Positions 45,397 through 55,200 of a stretch of DNA of 64,000 bases are shown here, one piece after another. Both the position numbers and the translations under genes were made by a program. The notes beneath the pieces are model-generated. The model saw only the letters and a program-made list of their open reading frames with translations, searched no databases and had not been told where the DNA came from. The stretch lies in NCBI RefSeq assembly GCF_014534645.1, contig NZ_JACVQF010000241.1:62001-126000 (forward strand). The letters are read 5' to 3'. Numbering within the stretch: the first letter of the stretch is position 1; every line of letters begins with the position of its first letter. Source of the DNA: Streptomyces griseicoloratus. Its GTDB lineage: Bacteria > Actinomycetota > Actinomycetes > Streptomycetales > Streptomycetaceae.

Positions 45397-48300
45397 ATGG
45401 CCGGCGGACTTCTGACGCGTTCCCAGGGCGCCGCCGCCGCACTGGTCCTGGCCGGACCCCGGCTGCTCGCGCGGGGCACCGCGCCGGCGGTCGGCGCGGC
45501 GGCCGGTGCCGTCGCGGGCACGGCACGGGCCGGAGTGCGCAGCGCGGACTTCGCGGCGCGGGCGGCACGGGTCGCCCGCGCCGCGCTGCCGGGCGGCACC
45601 CGGGACTGGCGGGCCGGCCGGCGGGCGCACCTCGCGCTCGTACCGGCCGCGGCGGACAAGGTGCGGCGCGCGGGCGGCACGGCGCGGGTGGCACGGAGGG
45701 TGGCGGCGGCACTGGCCGAACACCCGGACGTGGCGCTCGCCTACTGGGACCCCGGACTGGCCCGGCTGGTGGTGACCGCGACCGAGGACGAGGTCACCGA
45801 CCGGGTCGTGGACCGGGCGACCGCACTCGCCGAGCGGCACGGGCTGACCCGGGCCGACGAGCAGGTCGAGGAACTGACCCACCCCGGCGACCCCGCCTCG
45901 GTGCGCGCCGCGGCGGCGACCCTCGGCGCCGACGTGCTCGGCATCGCCGCCGCCCTGACCGGTTCCGCCCTGCGACTGCCGGCCTCGCCCCGCCTGGTCA
46001 CCGCCGTGGCGACGCTGCTGCGCGAGAACCCCACCTTCCGGTCCTGGCTGCGCGGCAGGCTCGGCATCCACCGCATGGACGTCGTCCTCGCCGCCGCCAA
46101 CGCCGCCGTGCACGGCGCCGGCCAGAGCCCGACCTCGCTGGTGCTCGACGGGGCGCTGCGTGTCTGCCAGCTCGCGGAGGCGGTGGCGCGGACGGCCACC
46201 TTCGAGGTCGTGCACGACCAGCTGTGCGCCCCCGGCCGGGGCAGCCTGCCCGCCGACCCCGCACTGCGCCCGCCGCTGCGCTCCTCCCCGGCCCAGGCGT
46301 ACGCCGCCCACGCCTCGACCGGCAGCGTGGCGGGCGCGGTGGCCACCCTGCTCGTCAAGCACGACGTCGCCGAGGCCGCGGAGGCGGTGCTCGCCGGCTC
46401 GCCCAAGGCGGCCCGCTACGGCCCCGCCGCCTTCCACGCCGTCCTCAGCGGCGCCCTGTCGCGCACCGGCGTACTGGTGCGGGACCCGGAGCGGCTGCGG
46501 CAACTGGAGATGGCCGCCACCGTCGTCCTGCACCCCAGCGCGCTGCGGCTCCCCGAGGGGGGCGACCCGTGGGCCGAGGACGTTCTGGACGCGGCACGGC
46601 GCGCGGGCCTGCGCGTGGTCATGGTGCAGGACCCGGCGCTGGCCGACTTCACCGGCCTCGCCGACCAGGTGGTGAGCGCCGGGCGGCCGCTGCGGGAGGT
46701 GGTGGACGACCTGCGTGCCGAGGGCGGCGTCGTCACCGTCGTACGGCCCCGGCCCGGCGACGACGGCACGGTGCTCGAAGGACTGCTCGGCGGTGACGTC
46801 GCCGTGGCGCTCGCCGACGCCGACAGCCCGGTGGTGTGGGGCGCGGACCTGCTCGCCCCGCACGGCCTGGCCGACGTGTGGCGGGTGCTGCGGGCGGTGC
46901 CGGCGGCGCGCCGGGTCGGCCACCGGTCCCAGACGCTGGCCCGGTCCGGGGCCGCGCTGTCCGGGCTGCTGGTGGCCATCGGCGAGGCGCGGGAGGGGAA
47001 GGGCGGCGGACCCTCGGCGCTGCCGGGGCTGCGGCACGCGCCGGTGGACGCCGCGGCGGCGGCGTCCCTGCTCTCCGGTACCCGCGCCGCCCTCGGCGTG
47101 GCGGCGGCCCGCGCCCCCCGGCCCCGGCCGCGGGTGGCGTGGCACGCGCTGGACCCGGCCGGCGTACGGGAACGGCTGGAGCGGCAGAAGGAACCGGAGC
47201 CGTCCGCCACCGAACAGCTGACGGCCCGGCTGCGGGCGGCGGCCGGCCGGGCGGGCCGGCAGCCCGCGCTCGCCCCGCTGAAGTGGACCTGGCAGCTCGG
47301 CCAGGCGGTCCGCGGCGAACTCGACGACCCGCTGACGCCCGTGCTCGCGGTCGGCTCGGCGGCGGAGGCGATCCTCGGCTCGGTCATGGACGCCCTGCTC
47401 GTCGTCGGCGCCCTCGACCTGAACGCTCTCGTCGGCGGCTTCCAGCGGCTGCGGGCCGAGCGGGCGCTGGCCGGGCTGCTCGCACAGCAGAAGCAGAAGG
47501 CGCGGGTCGCCGAGGAGGAGTCGCACGACGCGGCGGCCGGGCTGCGCGTCGTGGACGCCGCCAAGCTGCATCCCGGCGACATCATCGAACTCGACGCGGA
47601 CGACGTCGTGCCCGCCGACGCCCGGCTGCTGTGGGAGGACGGCCTGGAGGTCGACGAGTCCGCGCTGACCGGCGAGTCCCTGCCGGTGGACAAGTCCGTG
47701 GACCCGGCGCCGCGCGCCCCCGTGGCCGAGCGGCACTGCATGGTCTTCGAGGGCACGACCGTCGTCGCCGGGCGGGCCCAGGCGGTCGTCGTGGACATCG
47801 GCGACCACACCGAGGCCGCCCGCGCCGTCTCGCTCGCCGCCCGCACCCCGGCCGCCGCCGGGGTCCAGGCCCGGCTGCAGGAGCTGACCCGCAAGGCGCT
47901 GCCGCTGACCCTGGCGGGCGGCGCCGCGGTGACCGGTCTGTCGCTGCTGCGCGGGACGCCCGTCCGGCAGGCCGTCAGCGGCGGTGTGTCGGTGGCGGTG
48001 GCCGCGGTGCCCGAAGGGCTGCCGCTGGTGGCGACGGTGGCACAGCTGGCGGCGGCCCGGCGGCTCGGCCGGCGCGGCGTCCTCGTGCGCACCCCGCGCA
48101 CGCTGGAGGCGCTGGGCCGCATGGACACCATGTGCTTCGACAAGACCGGCACGCTCACCGAGAACAAGCTGCGGCTGGTGAAGGTCTCCGCCGCCGACGG
48201 CACGGTCCACAAGCTCGGCGCGCCTCAGGCGGCCGAGGCGGTACGGGTCGCGGCCCGCGCCTGCCCCCGGCTGAACGGCGAGGCCACCGGCCGGCCCACG

Positions 48301-49740
48301 CACGCCACCGACGAGGCCGTCCTGGACGCCGCCGGGGACGACCCGGGGTGGCGGCAGGAGGAGGGCCTGCCCTTCGAGACGTCCCGCGGCTACGCCGCCG
48401 CCGTCGGCAGGGACGGGGACGGCACGCCCGTGCTGGTGGTCAAGGGCGCGCCGGAGACCGTGCTGCCGGCCTGCGCCGGACTGCCGGACGTCGCCGCCGA
48501 CGCGGCGCACGCCCTCGCCCGTGACGGGCTGCGCATCATCGCGGTGGCGCAGCGGCCCCTGACGGACGGTGAGGATCCGGCGCAGGCCCTGGAACAGCCG
48601 CCCGCCAAGCTGGAGTTCACCGGTCTGCTGGCGCTCGCGGACGTGGCCCGCGAGACGTCCCCCGCGCTGGTGCGCGGGCTGCGCGAGGCGGGCGTACGGC
48701 CGGTGGTGCTGACCGGCGACCATCCGCAAACCGCCCGTGCCATCGCCATGGACCTGGGCTGGCCCGAGGACGCGACCGTGGTCACCGGCGACGAACTCGC
48801 CGCCGCCGACCGGTCGGCCCGCTCCGGCCTGCTGCGCGACGCCGATGTCGTGGCCCGGGTGGCGCCCGAGCAGAAGCTCCAGGTCGTCGAGTCGCTGCGG
48901 GACGCCGGGCGGGTCGTCGGCATGGTCGGCGACGGCGCCAACGACGCCGCCGCCATCCGCGCGGCCGACATCGGCGTCGGCATCAACGCCCGCGGTTCGG
49001 CCGCCGCCCGCAACGCCGCGGACCTGGTCGTCACCGGGGACGACCTGCTGGTCCTCGTCGAGGCGGTGCGCGAGGGCCGGGCCCTGTGGCACAGCGTCGC
49101 CGACGCCATCGCCATCCTGATCGGCGGCAACGCGGGCGAGGTCGGCTTCGGCCTCCTCGGCACCGTCCTCGGCGGCGCCGCACCGCTGTCCACCCGTCAG
49201 ATGCTGCTGGTCAACCTCTTCACCGACCTGTTCCCCGCGATGGCGGTGGCGGTGACGTCGACCCCGAAGACGGACGGCGAGGAGGAGGACCCCGACGCGG
49301 GCGCGCCGCTCGGTACTGCGGTCCTCGGCGAGCCGCTGATCCGCCAGATCCGGCACCGGGCGCTGACCACGTGCCTGGGCGCCACCGCGGCCTGGCTGTT
49401 CGGCCGGTTCACCCCGGGCAGGGCCCGCCGCTCGACGACGATGGGCCTGTGCGCGGTGGTCGGCACCCAGCTCGCCCAGACTCTGGCCGACCGGCGGGGC
49501 AGCTCCCTGGTGCAGGTCACGTCGCTCGGCTCCGCGGCCGCGCTGGTCGCCCTGGTCCAGACCCCGGGCGCCAGCCAGCTCTTCGGCTGCACCCCGCTCG
49601 GCCCGCTCGCCTGGGCCGGCGTCGCCGTGGCGATCGTCCTCGCCCTGCTGGGCCAGCGGGCCCTGCCCCGCCTGGAGGAAACGATCACCAAACACTGGCC
49701 CACGCTCTCCGACCGCCTCCCGACCCTGGGCCCCTCCTGA
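45397..49740 (+). CDS. Large cation-translocating P-type ATPase (CtpI-like)
   Basis: A 1447-residue P-type ATPase, about twice the normal length. The N-terminal ~650 residues are an Ala/Arg-rich region without strong membrane segments, resembling that of mycobacterial CtpI. The catalytic core has LTGESLPVDKS (actuator), CFDKTGTLTENKL (phosphorylated aspartate), VLTGDHPQTARAIA and MVGDGANDAAAIRAADIGVGI (hinge). Hydrophobic helices flank these, with six towards the C-terminus. The membrane motif does not show the CPC/CPx of heavy-metal pumps, and the ion is unknown. The ATG is 9 nt after the histone-like gene. A degenerate repeat array follows. Confidence 0.9.
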   Translation: MAGGLLTRSQGAAAALVLAGPRLLARGTAPAVGAAAGAVAGTARAGVRSADFAARAARVARAALPGGTRDWRAGRRAHLALVPAAADKVRRAGGTARVARRVAAALAEHPDVALAYWDPGLARLVVTATEDEVTDRVVDRATALAERHGLTRADEQVEELTHPGDPASVRAAAATLGADVLGIAAALTGSALRLPASPRLVTAVATLLRENPTFRSWLRGRLGIHRMDVVLAAANAAVHGAGQSPTSLVLDGALRVCQLAEAVARTATFEVVHDQLCAPGRGSLPADPALRPPLRSSPAQAYAAHASTGSVAGAVATLLVKHDVAEAAEAVLAGSPKAARYGPAAFHAVLSGALSRTGVLVRDPERLRQLEMAATVVLHPSALRLPEGGDPWAEDVLDAARRAGLRVVMVQDPALADFTGLADQVVSAGRPLREVVDDLRAEGGVVTVVRPRPGDDGTVLEGLLGGDVAVALADADSPVVWGADLLAPHGLADVWRVLRAVPAARRVGHRSQTLARSGAALSGLLVAIGEAREGKGGGPSALPGLRHAPVDAAAAASLLSGTRAALGVAAARAPRPRPRVAWHALDPAGVRERLERQKEPEPSATEQLTARLRAAAGRAGRQPALAPLKWTWQLGQAVRGELDDPLTPVLAVGSAAEAILGSVMDALLVVGALDLNALVGGFQRLRAERALAGLLAQQKQKARVAEEESHDAAAGLRVVDAAKLHPGDIIELDADDVVPADARLLWEDGLEVDESALTGESLPVDKSVDPAPRAPVAERHCMVFEGTTVVAGRAQAVVVDIGDHTEAARAVSLAARTPAAAGVQARLQELTRKALPLTLAGGAAVTGLSLLRGTPVRQAVSGGVSVAVAAVPEGLPLVATVAQLAAARRLGRRGVLVRTPRTLEALGRMDTMCFDKTGTLTENKLRLVKVSAADGTVHKLGAPQAAEAVRVAARACPRLNGEATGRPTHATDEAVLDAAGDDPGWRQEEGLPFETSRGYAAAVGRDGDGTPVLVVKGAPETVLPACAGLPDVAADAAHALARDGLRIIAVAQRPLTDGEDPAQALEQPPAKLEFTGLLALADVARETSPALVRGLREAGVRPVVLTGDHPQTARAIAMDLGWPEDATVVTGDELAAADRSARSGLLRDADVVARVAPEQKLQVVESLRDAGRVVGMVGDGANDAAAIRAADIGVGINARGSAAARNAADLVVTGDDLLVLVEAVREGRALWHSVADAIAILIGGNAGEVGFGLLGTVLGGAAPLSTRQMLLVNLFTDLFPAMAVAVTSTPKTDGEEEDPDAGAPLGTAVLGEPLIRQIRHRALTTCLGATAAWLFGRFTPGRARRSTTMGLCAVVGTQLAQTLADRRGSSLVQVTSLGSAAALVALVQTPGASQLFGCTPLGPLAWAGVAVAIVLALLGQRALPRLEETITKHWPTLSDRLPTLGPS

Positions 49741-49829
49741 CGGCTCCCACCCAACGCGCGAACGCCTCGCGCGCACCGTGCCGGAGGCCGCCCGGACGCG
49801 CGCCCCGACGCCCCGAGAATGCCTCCCCC

Positions 49830-50210
49830 GGCCCGCGCCGGTGTCCCGGGTGCCGGTTCTCGCCGGCGCCGCTCACTCGGGCCGTTCACCGGCGGTGGCC
49901 GACCGGTCCGTGATCCTGGGGCCCGGGTGACGGGCTCCCGGCCCGGCGTGCGACGCCTGACACCCACCGCGCCGGAGGCGCACGGAGGCGTGCCTCGACG
50001 CGTTGAGACCGCCTGCGGCCCGCCGGTGTCCGGGGCGCCCGTCCCCACGGGCGGCCGGTCACCCGTGCCGATGGGTGGCGGTGGCCCGTCTGCTCCCGGC
50101 CGTCGGGCTCGCGTGGCGGGCACCTGCCCGGTGTGCGAACGCCTCGCGCGTCCCGGGCCCTGGGGTGGTGAGGCCGTCTCCCGTGGCCCGCGCCGGTGTC
50201 CGGGGTGCCG
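49830..50210. repeat. Degenerate tandem repeat, three copies
   Basis: The core GGCCCGCGCCGGTGTCC followed by (C)GGGTGCCG recurs at about 49830, 50016 and 50185 (spacing about 186 and 170 bp). In the first and third copies it is preceded by GCGAACGCCTCGCGCG (49756 and 50136), and in the middle copy by a diverged form. It fills most of the 488-bp gap between the convergent ATPase and regulator genes, which contains no supported gene. Confidence 0.5.
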
Positions 50211-50228
50211 ACCCCGTCGGGTGGTCGG

Positions 50229-51449
50229 TCAGCCCGGGCCGATCAGGAACACCTGCCGGGACGAGACGGCCGAGGAGGCCCTGGTGTTCGCGCAGGGCTC
50301 CACGACGGCCACCGCCCCGAGCTCGTCCGCGTCCCCGCGGATGCCCACGCACATGCCGTCCCGCTGTTCCGGCCGCAGCCGCCAGCCGTCCCCGCCCTCG
50401 GCCCGCTCGATGCGGAAGAGCTGGGAGCGGCCTGGAGCGGCGCAGTTGTTCCAGGGTTCGAGCATGTTCCGGAAGGCGCCGTCGTCCAGGACGGTGAGGC
50501 AGCCGGTGTCCTCCACCGGGTGGTCCCACTGGATGCGGTACGTCCCGTCGTCCGCCTTCAGCAGGTGTGTCTCCGGCGGTACGGCCTCGCCGCACGGCCG
50601 TTGCACCGCGACCACCTTGGACTCGCCGCTCTCGGCGCGCACCTGACCATCGGTCAGGCACAAGCCGGACGCCCGGACCGGCCGGATCCGCGACAGTCCG
50701 GGCGCGGGGCCCGGCCGTGCGGGACCGGCGTCCGGGCTCGTTGCGGCCTCCGGCGTCTGCCATGCCCCCGCCGCCTCGGACGCCCCCGACCGGCCGGCCG
50801 TCACCGTCGGCCCCCGGTCGCCCGTGTCCCCGGTGGCCGGGGGATTCCCGTCCTCCGGGAACAGCACCAAGGCACCGATGACCAGCAGGGCAACCGTGCT
50901 GAGCGAGGCCACGGCGGCGAGGGAGGCGGTACGGGTGCGACTGCCGGCGTCGTCGGTGTGCCGACCGGACGGCTTGCGGGCGTCGGGCGACCCGGCGGAA
51001 GTCATGGACTCCGCGGCGTGCGCGGCCCCCGTGGCTTCCGCAGGGCCGGTGGAGCCCGCGGGCCCTGCGGACCCCTCGGCCCCCTCGAAGCCGTCAGGCC
51101 CCTCGGAGCCGTCTGACCCCGCAGGCCCCACGGACGCCGCGCCCTCGCGTTCCGAGTCCGATGCCGAGGCCAGCCGTTCCCGGGCCGCCAGCCACAGGGA
51201 CGCGTCGCCCTCCGCCCCGCAGGCCCGGACGAGCGCGGTGACGAGTTCGGCGCGCGGCAGCGCCTCCCGCCGCAGGACGTCCGCGACGGTGCTGCGGGCG
51301 AGGACGTCACCCCGCTCGGCGGCCTTCTGCTCCAGCTGACGGTAGGTCAGCCCACTGCGCTCCTTGAGCCGCCGCAGCAGAGCGACGAACTCGGCCGGGG
51401 TGCGCGCGGCCCCTGGATCTAACTCCCCGGTGCCCCGCTTGATCGTCAT
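50229..51449 (-). CDS. Membrane-spanning HTH protein with extracellular ricin-like domain
   Basis: A 406-residue one-component signalling protein. Residues about 18-80 form an XRE-like HTH (EFVALLRRLKERSGLTYRQLEQKA...STVADVLRREALP). A Gly/Ser/Pro-rich linker follows, then one transmembrane helix at about 174-197. Residues about 270-406 look like a ricin B-type beta-trefoil with six cysteines (ASGLCLTDG, RPCGEA, TGCLTV, NNCAAP, GMCVGI, EPCANT), probably in three disulfides, able to bind sugars outside. DNA binding would be controlled from outside the cell, or the HTH may be a protein contact. CACAAT 6 nt before the ATG suggests a leaderless mRNA. Confidence 0.82.
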   Translation of the reverse strand: MTIKRGTGELDPGAARTPAEFVALLRRLKERSGLTYRQLEQKAAERGDVLARSTVADVLRREALPRAELVTALVRACGAEGDASLWLAARERLASASDSEREGAASVGPAGSDGSEGPDGFEGAEGSAGPAGSTGPAEATGAAHAAESMTSAGSPDARKPSGRHTDDAGSRTRTASLAAVASLSTVALLVIGALVLFPEDGNPPATGDTGDRGPTVTAGRSGASEAAGAWQTPEAATSPDAGPARPGPAPGLSRIRPVRASGLCLTDGQVRAESGESKVVAVQRPCGEAVPPETHLLKADDGTYRIQWDHPVEDTGCLTVLDDGAFRNMLEPWNNCAAPGRSQLFRIERAEGGDGWRLRPEQRDGMCVGIRGDADELGAVAVVEPCANTRASSAVSSRQVFLIGPG

Positions 51450-51696
51450 GCGGTCATTGTGATCCCGGTCGTCACGGCCGACAACCCCCGTCCCGGCCAC
51501 GTCGCGAGGCCCCCGCCGTACCGCCCGGACAAGTGCTGACCAGCCAGGACATCAACGCCCCTGTCCCGGACAGCCGAAACCGTTGCCGGACAGGACCCCG
51601 CGGCCCAGTCTCGTTGGCGGCGCGACGGCCGGACCCACGGGGGTGGACCGGCCGCGCGCCCCGCACACCGCCGACGCCCCGAAGAGGAGCCACCAC

Positions 51697-52458
51697 ATGC
51701 GTACGCACGCCCCGCACATCCGCACCCGCACCCGCCTCGCCCAGAACGCGTTGCTCACCGGCGCCCTCGGGGGAGCGCTGGTGCTGGCCGGCCTGGCGGA
51801 ACCGAGCTGGGCCGCCACATCCGCCGCGAAGTACCCGGGCCAGGTGAAGTGCCCCAAGGGCGACTACCAGCTCTGCATCGACGGCGGCCCCGGCGGCTTC
51901 ACCATCAAGGGCAGGACGTTCTCCGGCCACGCCAACGCCATCCTGCTGCGCAACGTCTCGAACGTCACCGTCTCGGGCAACACCTTCAAGAACCTCAGCG
52001 GCAGCACCGGCTTCGCCGGGGTCCACGTGCAGAACTCCTCCGGCATCAAGATCCGGAACAACACCTTCTCCGGGCTCCGCAACGGCGGCAAGATGCACGG
52101 GGTCTACATGGTCAGGACCTCGGGCAGCACCATCACCGGCAACACGTTCTCGTCCATCAGCGGCGACCCCGTCCGCATCCGCAACGCCAGCAGCCGCAAC
52201 ACCGTGAGCGACAACACCTTCACCAAGTCCGGCACCTACGCCCTCTTCAGCGAGTGGGGCCGGCTGGAGAAGGGCGAGACCTGCGGCCGCGACAACGTCT
52301 TCAAGAACAACAAGTACGCCCCCGGCGGCTACGGCGGAAAGAAGATCAGCCTCATCAAGTGGGGCGGCCTCGGCGGCGGCAGCACCGGCATCGAGCTCGA
52401 CTGGAACCGCTGCAAGAAGGCGAGCATCGTCAACAAGGGCGGCAACAAGAAGCTCTGA
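51697..52458 (+). CDS. Secreted right-handed beta-helix protein
   Basis: A 253-residue exported protein. The signal peptide (to about residue 39, EPSWA) is followed by parallel beta-helix turns: AILLRNVSNVTVSGNTFKNL, GVHVQNSSGIKIRNNTFSGL, GVYMVRTSGSTITGNTFSS and VRIRNASSRNTVSDNTF, each with the asparagine ladder of pectate-lyase-like folds. Catalytic residues are not evident; it may bind or cleave a polysaccharide. GAGGAG lies 8 nt before the ATG. The lysine-rich C-terminus (KKASIVNKGGNKKL) is unusual for such a protein and may bind wall polymers. Confidence 0.83.
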   Translation: MRTHAPHIRTRTRLAQNALLTGALGGALVLAGLAEPSWAATSAAKYPGQVKCPKGDYQLCIDGGPGGFTIKGRTFSGHANAILLRNVSNVTVSGNTFKNLSGSTGFAGVHVQNSSGIKIRNNTFSGLRNGGKMHGVYMVRTSGSTITGNTFSSISGDPVRIRNASSRNTVSDNTFTKSGTYALFSEWGRLEKGETCGRDNVFKNNKYAPGGYGGKKISLIKWGGLGGGSTGIELDWNRCKKASIVNKGGNKKL

Positions 52459-52480
52459 CCGGCAGCGGGCCGGCCCGCCG

Positions 52481-53935
52481 TCACGCCCCGGTGCCCGCGG
52501 CCTCCCGCACCTCCGGCGACTGGAGCCGCCCGGCCGTGCGCTCCGCCGTGCGGCGGGCCCACGCGCCGGTGGTCACGGCGCCGAGCACCAGGACCACGAG
52601 GCCGCACCCGGCGATGATCCACCAGCCGGGCCGGGCGGCGGAGACGAAGGCGTCCCGGTACGACGACGCGCCCACGCCCGCCGCCAGCACCGCGCCGACC
52701 ACCGCCACGCCCAGGGTCTGGCCCAGCTGACGGCTGGTGGAGGCGACGGCGGCGGCCACCCCGGCCTGGGCGCGGGGCATGCCGGAGACCGCGGTGTTGG
52801 TGATCGGCGCGTTGACGAAGCCGAAGCCGACGCCGAAGAGGACGTACCCGGCGAAGAGGGCGACGTCCGACGTCTCCGCGTCGAACGCCGCGAACAGCAC
52901 CCCGCTCACGGTCATCGCGCCGCCCGCGACCAGCAGCGACGGCCGCGGGCCCCGGCTGCCGACCAGCCGTCCGGACAGCGGGGCGCACAGGAAGGTCGGC
53001 ACGGCCATCGGCAGCATCCACAGACCGGCGTGCAGGGCGCTCAGCCCGCGCACGTTCTGCAGGTACAGCGTGGACAGGAACAGGAAGCCGCCCAGCGCGG
53101 CGAAGGCGCCGACCGCGATCACCGTGGCCCCGCTGAACGGTGCCGACCGGAAGAAGCGCAGGTCGACGAGGGGCTCGGCGCGCCGCGGCTCGTACCAGAG
53201 CAGGCCGGCCAGCGCGGCCAGCGCCACCGCCGCGAAGGGCACCACCGCCGCCGCTCCCGCGTTCGGCGCCTCGATGATCGCGTACGTCAGACAGGCGAAC
53301 AGCACGATCACGAGCAGCTGGCCCACCGGGTCCGGGCGGCGGGCCCTCGGCGCCCGGGACTCGGGAACGAAGCGCAGTGTGAGCAGGAGTGCGGCCAGGC
53401 CCACCGGCAGGTTGATCCAGAAGATCGACCGCCAGCCGACCGACTCCACGAGCAGTCCGCCCACCAGGGGGCCCGCGGCCATGGAGATGCCGACGACCGC
53501 GCCCCACACGCCGATCGCACGGGCGCGCTCGCGCGGGTCGGTGAAGGTGTTGGTGATGATCGACATGGCGACGGGGTTGAGCATCGAACCGCCCACCGCC
53601 TGCACCATCCGGAACACGACCAGCGCCGACAGGTCCGGCGCGAGCGAGCACAGCAGCGAGCCGACGGTGAAGACGACCAGGCCCGCCATGAAGACCCGTT
53701 TGCGACCGATCCGGTCGGCGGTGGAGCCGGCGAGCATCAGCAGCGCGGCCAGCACCAGCGTGTACGCGTCGATCGCCCACTGGAGCCCGGACGTGCTCGC
53801 GTCCAGATCGCGCTGCATGGCCGGCAGGGCGACGTTCAGCACGGTGTTGTCGAGGCTCACGATCAGCAGGCTCATGCAGCAGATGGCGAGCACGAGCAGA
53901 CGTCGGCGGTGGGAGAGCTCGGGCATGGTCTCCAT
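52481..53935 (-). CDS. DHA2 family MFS drug exporter (EmrB/QacA type)
   Basis: A 484-residue transporter of 14 helices. SLDNTVLNVALPAMQRDL is the DHA2 helix-1 motif D1, and LAGSTADRIGRKRVF is motif A between helices 2 and 3; motif C, GPLVGGLLVESVGWRSIFWINLPVG, is characteristic of drug:proton antiporters. The start may be the ATG at 53935 or the one at 53926. The upstream gap contains AT-rich GTTAACTAATGACTGTTAC, a likely operator, but no regulator gene is adjacent. Confidence 0.89.
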   Translation of the reverse strand: METMPELSHRRRLLVLAICCMSLLIVSLDNTVLNVALPAMQRDLDASTSGLQWAIDAYTLVLAALLMLAGSTADRIGRKRVFMAGLVVFTVGSLLCSLAPDLSALVVFRMVQAVGGSMLNPVAMSIITNTFTDPRERARAIGVWGAVVGISMAAGPLVGGLLVESVGWRSIFWINLPVGLAALLLTLRFVPESRAPRARRPDPVGQLLVIVLFACLTYAIIEAPNAGAAAVVPFAAVALAALAGLLWYEPRRAEPLVDLRFFRSAPFSGATVIAVGAFAALGGFLFLSTLYLQNVRGLSALHAGLWMLPMAVPTFLCAPLSGRLVGSRGPRPSLLVAGGAMTVSGVLFAAFDAETSDVALFAGYVLFGVGFGFVNAPITNTAVSGMPRAQAGVAAAVASTSRQLGQTLGVAVVGAVLAAGVGASSYRDAFVSAARPGWWIIAGCGLVVLVLGAVTTGAWARRTAERTAGRLQSPEVREAAGTGA

Positions 53936-54033
53936 CGTACGCCGATTTCGATAGTGCGGTTAACTAATGACTGTTACATGATCTTGCGGCCCGTGCGTGC
54001 CGGGCACCGCCCCGCATACGGAACAATGGAGAG

Positions 54034-55200
54034 ATGTCCACGCCCACCACGCCCACCGCGCCCGTCGTGAACCCGCCGCTGCGGATCGGTCCGCACCCCG
54101 TCGCACCGCCCGTGGTGCTGGCGCCCATGGCCGGGATCACCAACGCGCCCTTCCGCACGCTGTGCCGGGAGTTCAGCGGGGGCAAGGGCCTGTTCGTGAG
54201 CGAGATGATCACGACCCGGGCGCTGGTCGAGCGCAACGAGAAGACCATGCAGCTCATCCGCTTCGACGCGACCGAGACGCCGCGCTCGATCCAGCTGTAC
54301 GGCGTGGACCCCGCGACCGTCGGCAAGGCCGTCCGCATGATCGCGGAGGAGGACCTCGCCGACCACATCGACCTCAACTTCGGCTGCCCGGTGCCCAAGG
54401 TCACCAGGAAGGGCGGCGGCTCGGCCCTCCCGTACAAGCGGAACCTGCTGCGGGCCATCCTGCGCGAGGCCGTGAGCGGCGCCGGTGACCTGCCGGTCAC
54501 GATGAAGATGCGCAAGGGCATCGACGACGACCACCTCACCTACCTCGACGCCGGTCGGATCGCCGTCGAGGAGGGCGTGACCGCCATCGCCCTGCACGGC
54601 CGCACCACCGCCCAGCACTACGGCGGCACCGCCGACTGGGACGCCATCGCCCGCCTGAAGGAGCACGTCCCGGAGATCCCGGTGCTCGGCAACGGCGACA
54701 TCTGGTCCGCCGAGGACGCGCTGCGCATGGTCCGCGAGACCGGCTGCGACGGCGTGGTCGTCGGCCGCGGCTGCCTGGGCCGGCCGTGGCTCTTCGCCGA
54801 CCTGGTGGCCGCCTTCGAGGGCCGCCCGGACGCCTTCGTACGGCCCACCCTGCGCGAGGTCGCCGACGTGATGGTCCGGCACGCCACCCTGCTCGGCGAG
54901 TGGATCGGCGACGAGTCCCGCGGGGTGATCGACTTCCGCAAGCACGTGGCCTGGTACCTCAAGGGCTTCGCGGTGGGCTCCGAGATGCGCAAGCGGCTGG
55001 CGGTCACGTCCTCCCTGGCCGAGCTGCGCGCCGGGCTCGACGAACTCGACCTCGACCAGCCCTGGCCCGCCGGCGCCGACGGCCCCCGCGGCCGCACCTC
55101 CGGCAACAACCGGGTGGTCCTGCCCGACGGCTGGCTGAAGGACCCGTACGACTGCGCGGGCATCGGCGAGGACGCCGAGCTGGACACCTCCGGCGGCTGA
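54034..55200 (+). CDS. dusB: tRNA-dihydrouridine synthase
   Basis: A 388-residue FMN-dependent tRNA dihydrouridine synthase. The N-terminal VVLAPMAGITNAPFRTLCREF and the signature HIDLNFGCPVPKVTRKGGGSALP contain the catalytic cysteine; IALHGRTTAQHYGG and VLGNGDIWS bind FMN and tRNA. It reduces uridines in tRNA D-loops. The ATG is 6 nt after AACAAT and right after GGAGAG, so either a leaderless or a short-leader mRNA is possible. Its TGA directly abuts the TCA stop of the convergent sulfatase gene with no base between. Confidence 0.94.
   Translation: MSTPTTPTAPVVNPPLRIGPHPVAPPVVLAPMAGITNAPFRTLCREFSGGKGLFVSEMITTRALVERNEKTMQLIRFDATETPRSIQLYGVDPATVGKAVRMIAEEDLADHIDLNFGCPVPKVTRKGGGSALPYKRNLLRAILREAVSGAGDLPVTMKMRKGIDDDHLTYLDAGRIAVEEGVTAIALHGRTTAQHYGGTADWDAIARLKEHVPEIPVLGNGDIWSAEDALRMVRETGCDGVVVGRGCLGRPWLFADLVAAFEGRPDAFVRPTLREVADVMVRHATLLGEWIGDESRGVIDFRKHVAWYLKGFAVGSEMRKRLAVTSSLAELRAGLDELDLDQPWPAGADGPRGRTSGNNRVVLPDGWLKDPYDCAGIGEDAELDTSGG

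Noticed and set aside
45307-49776. Open frame of 1489 codons on the minus strand opposite the P-type ATPase
   Set aside because: It mirrors the ATPase gene codon for codon, is low-complexity Gly/Arg/Gln/Val and has no domain; a typical antisense shadow in high-GC DNA.
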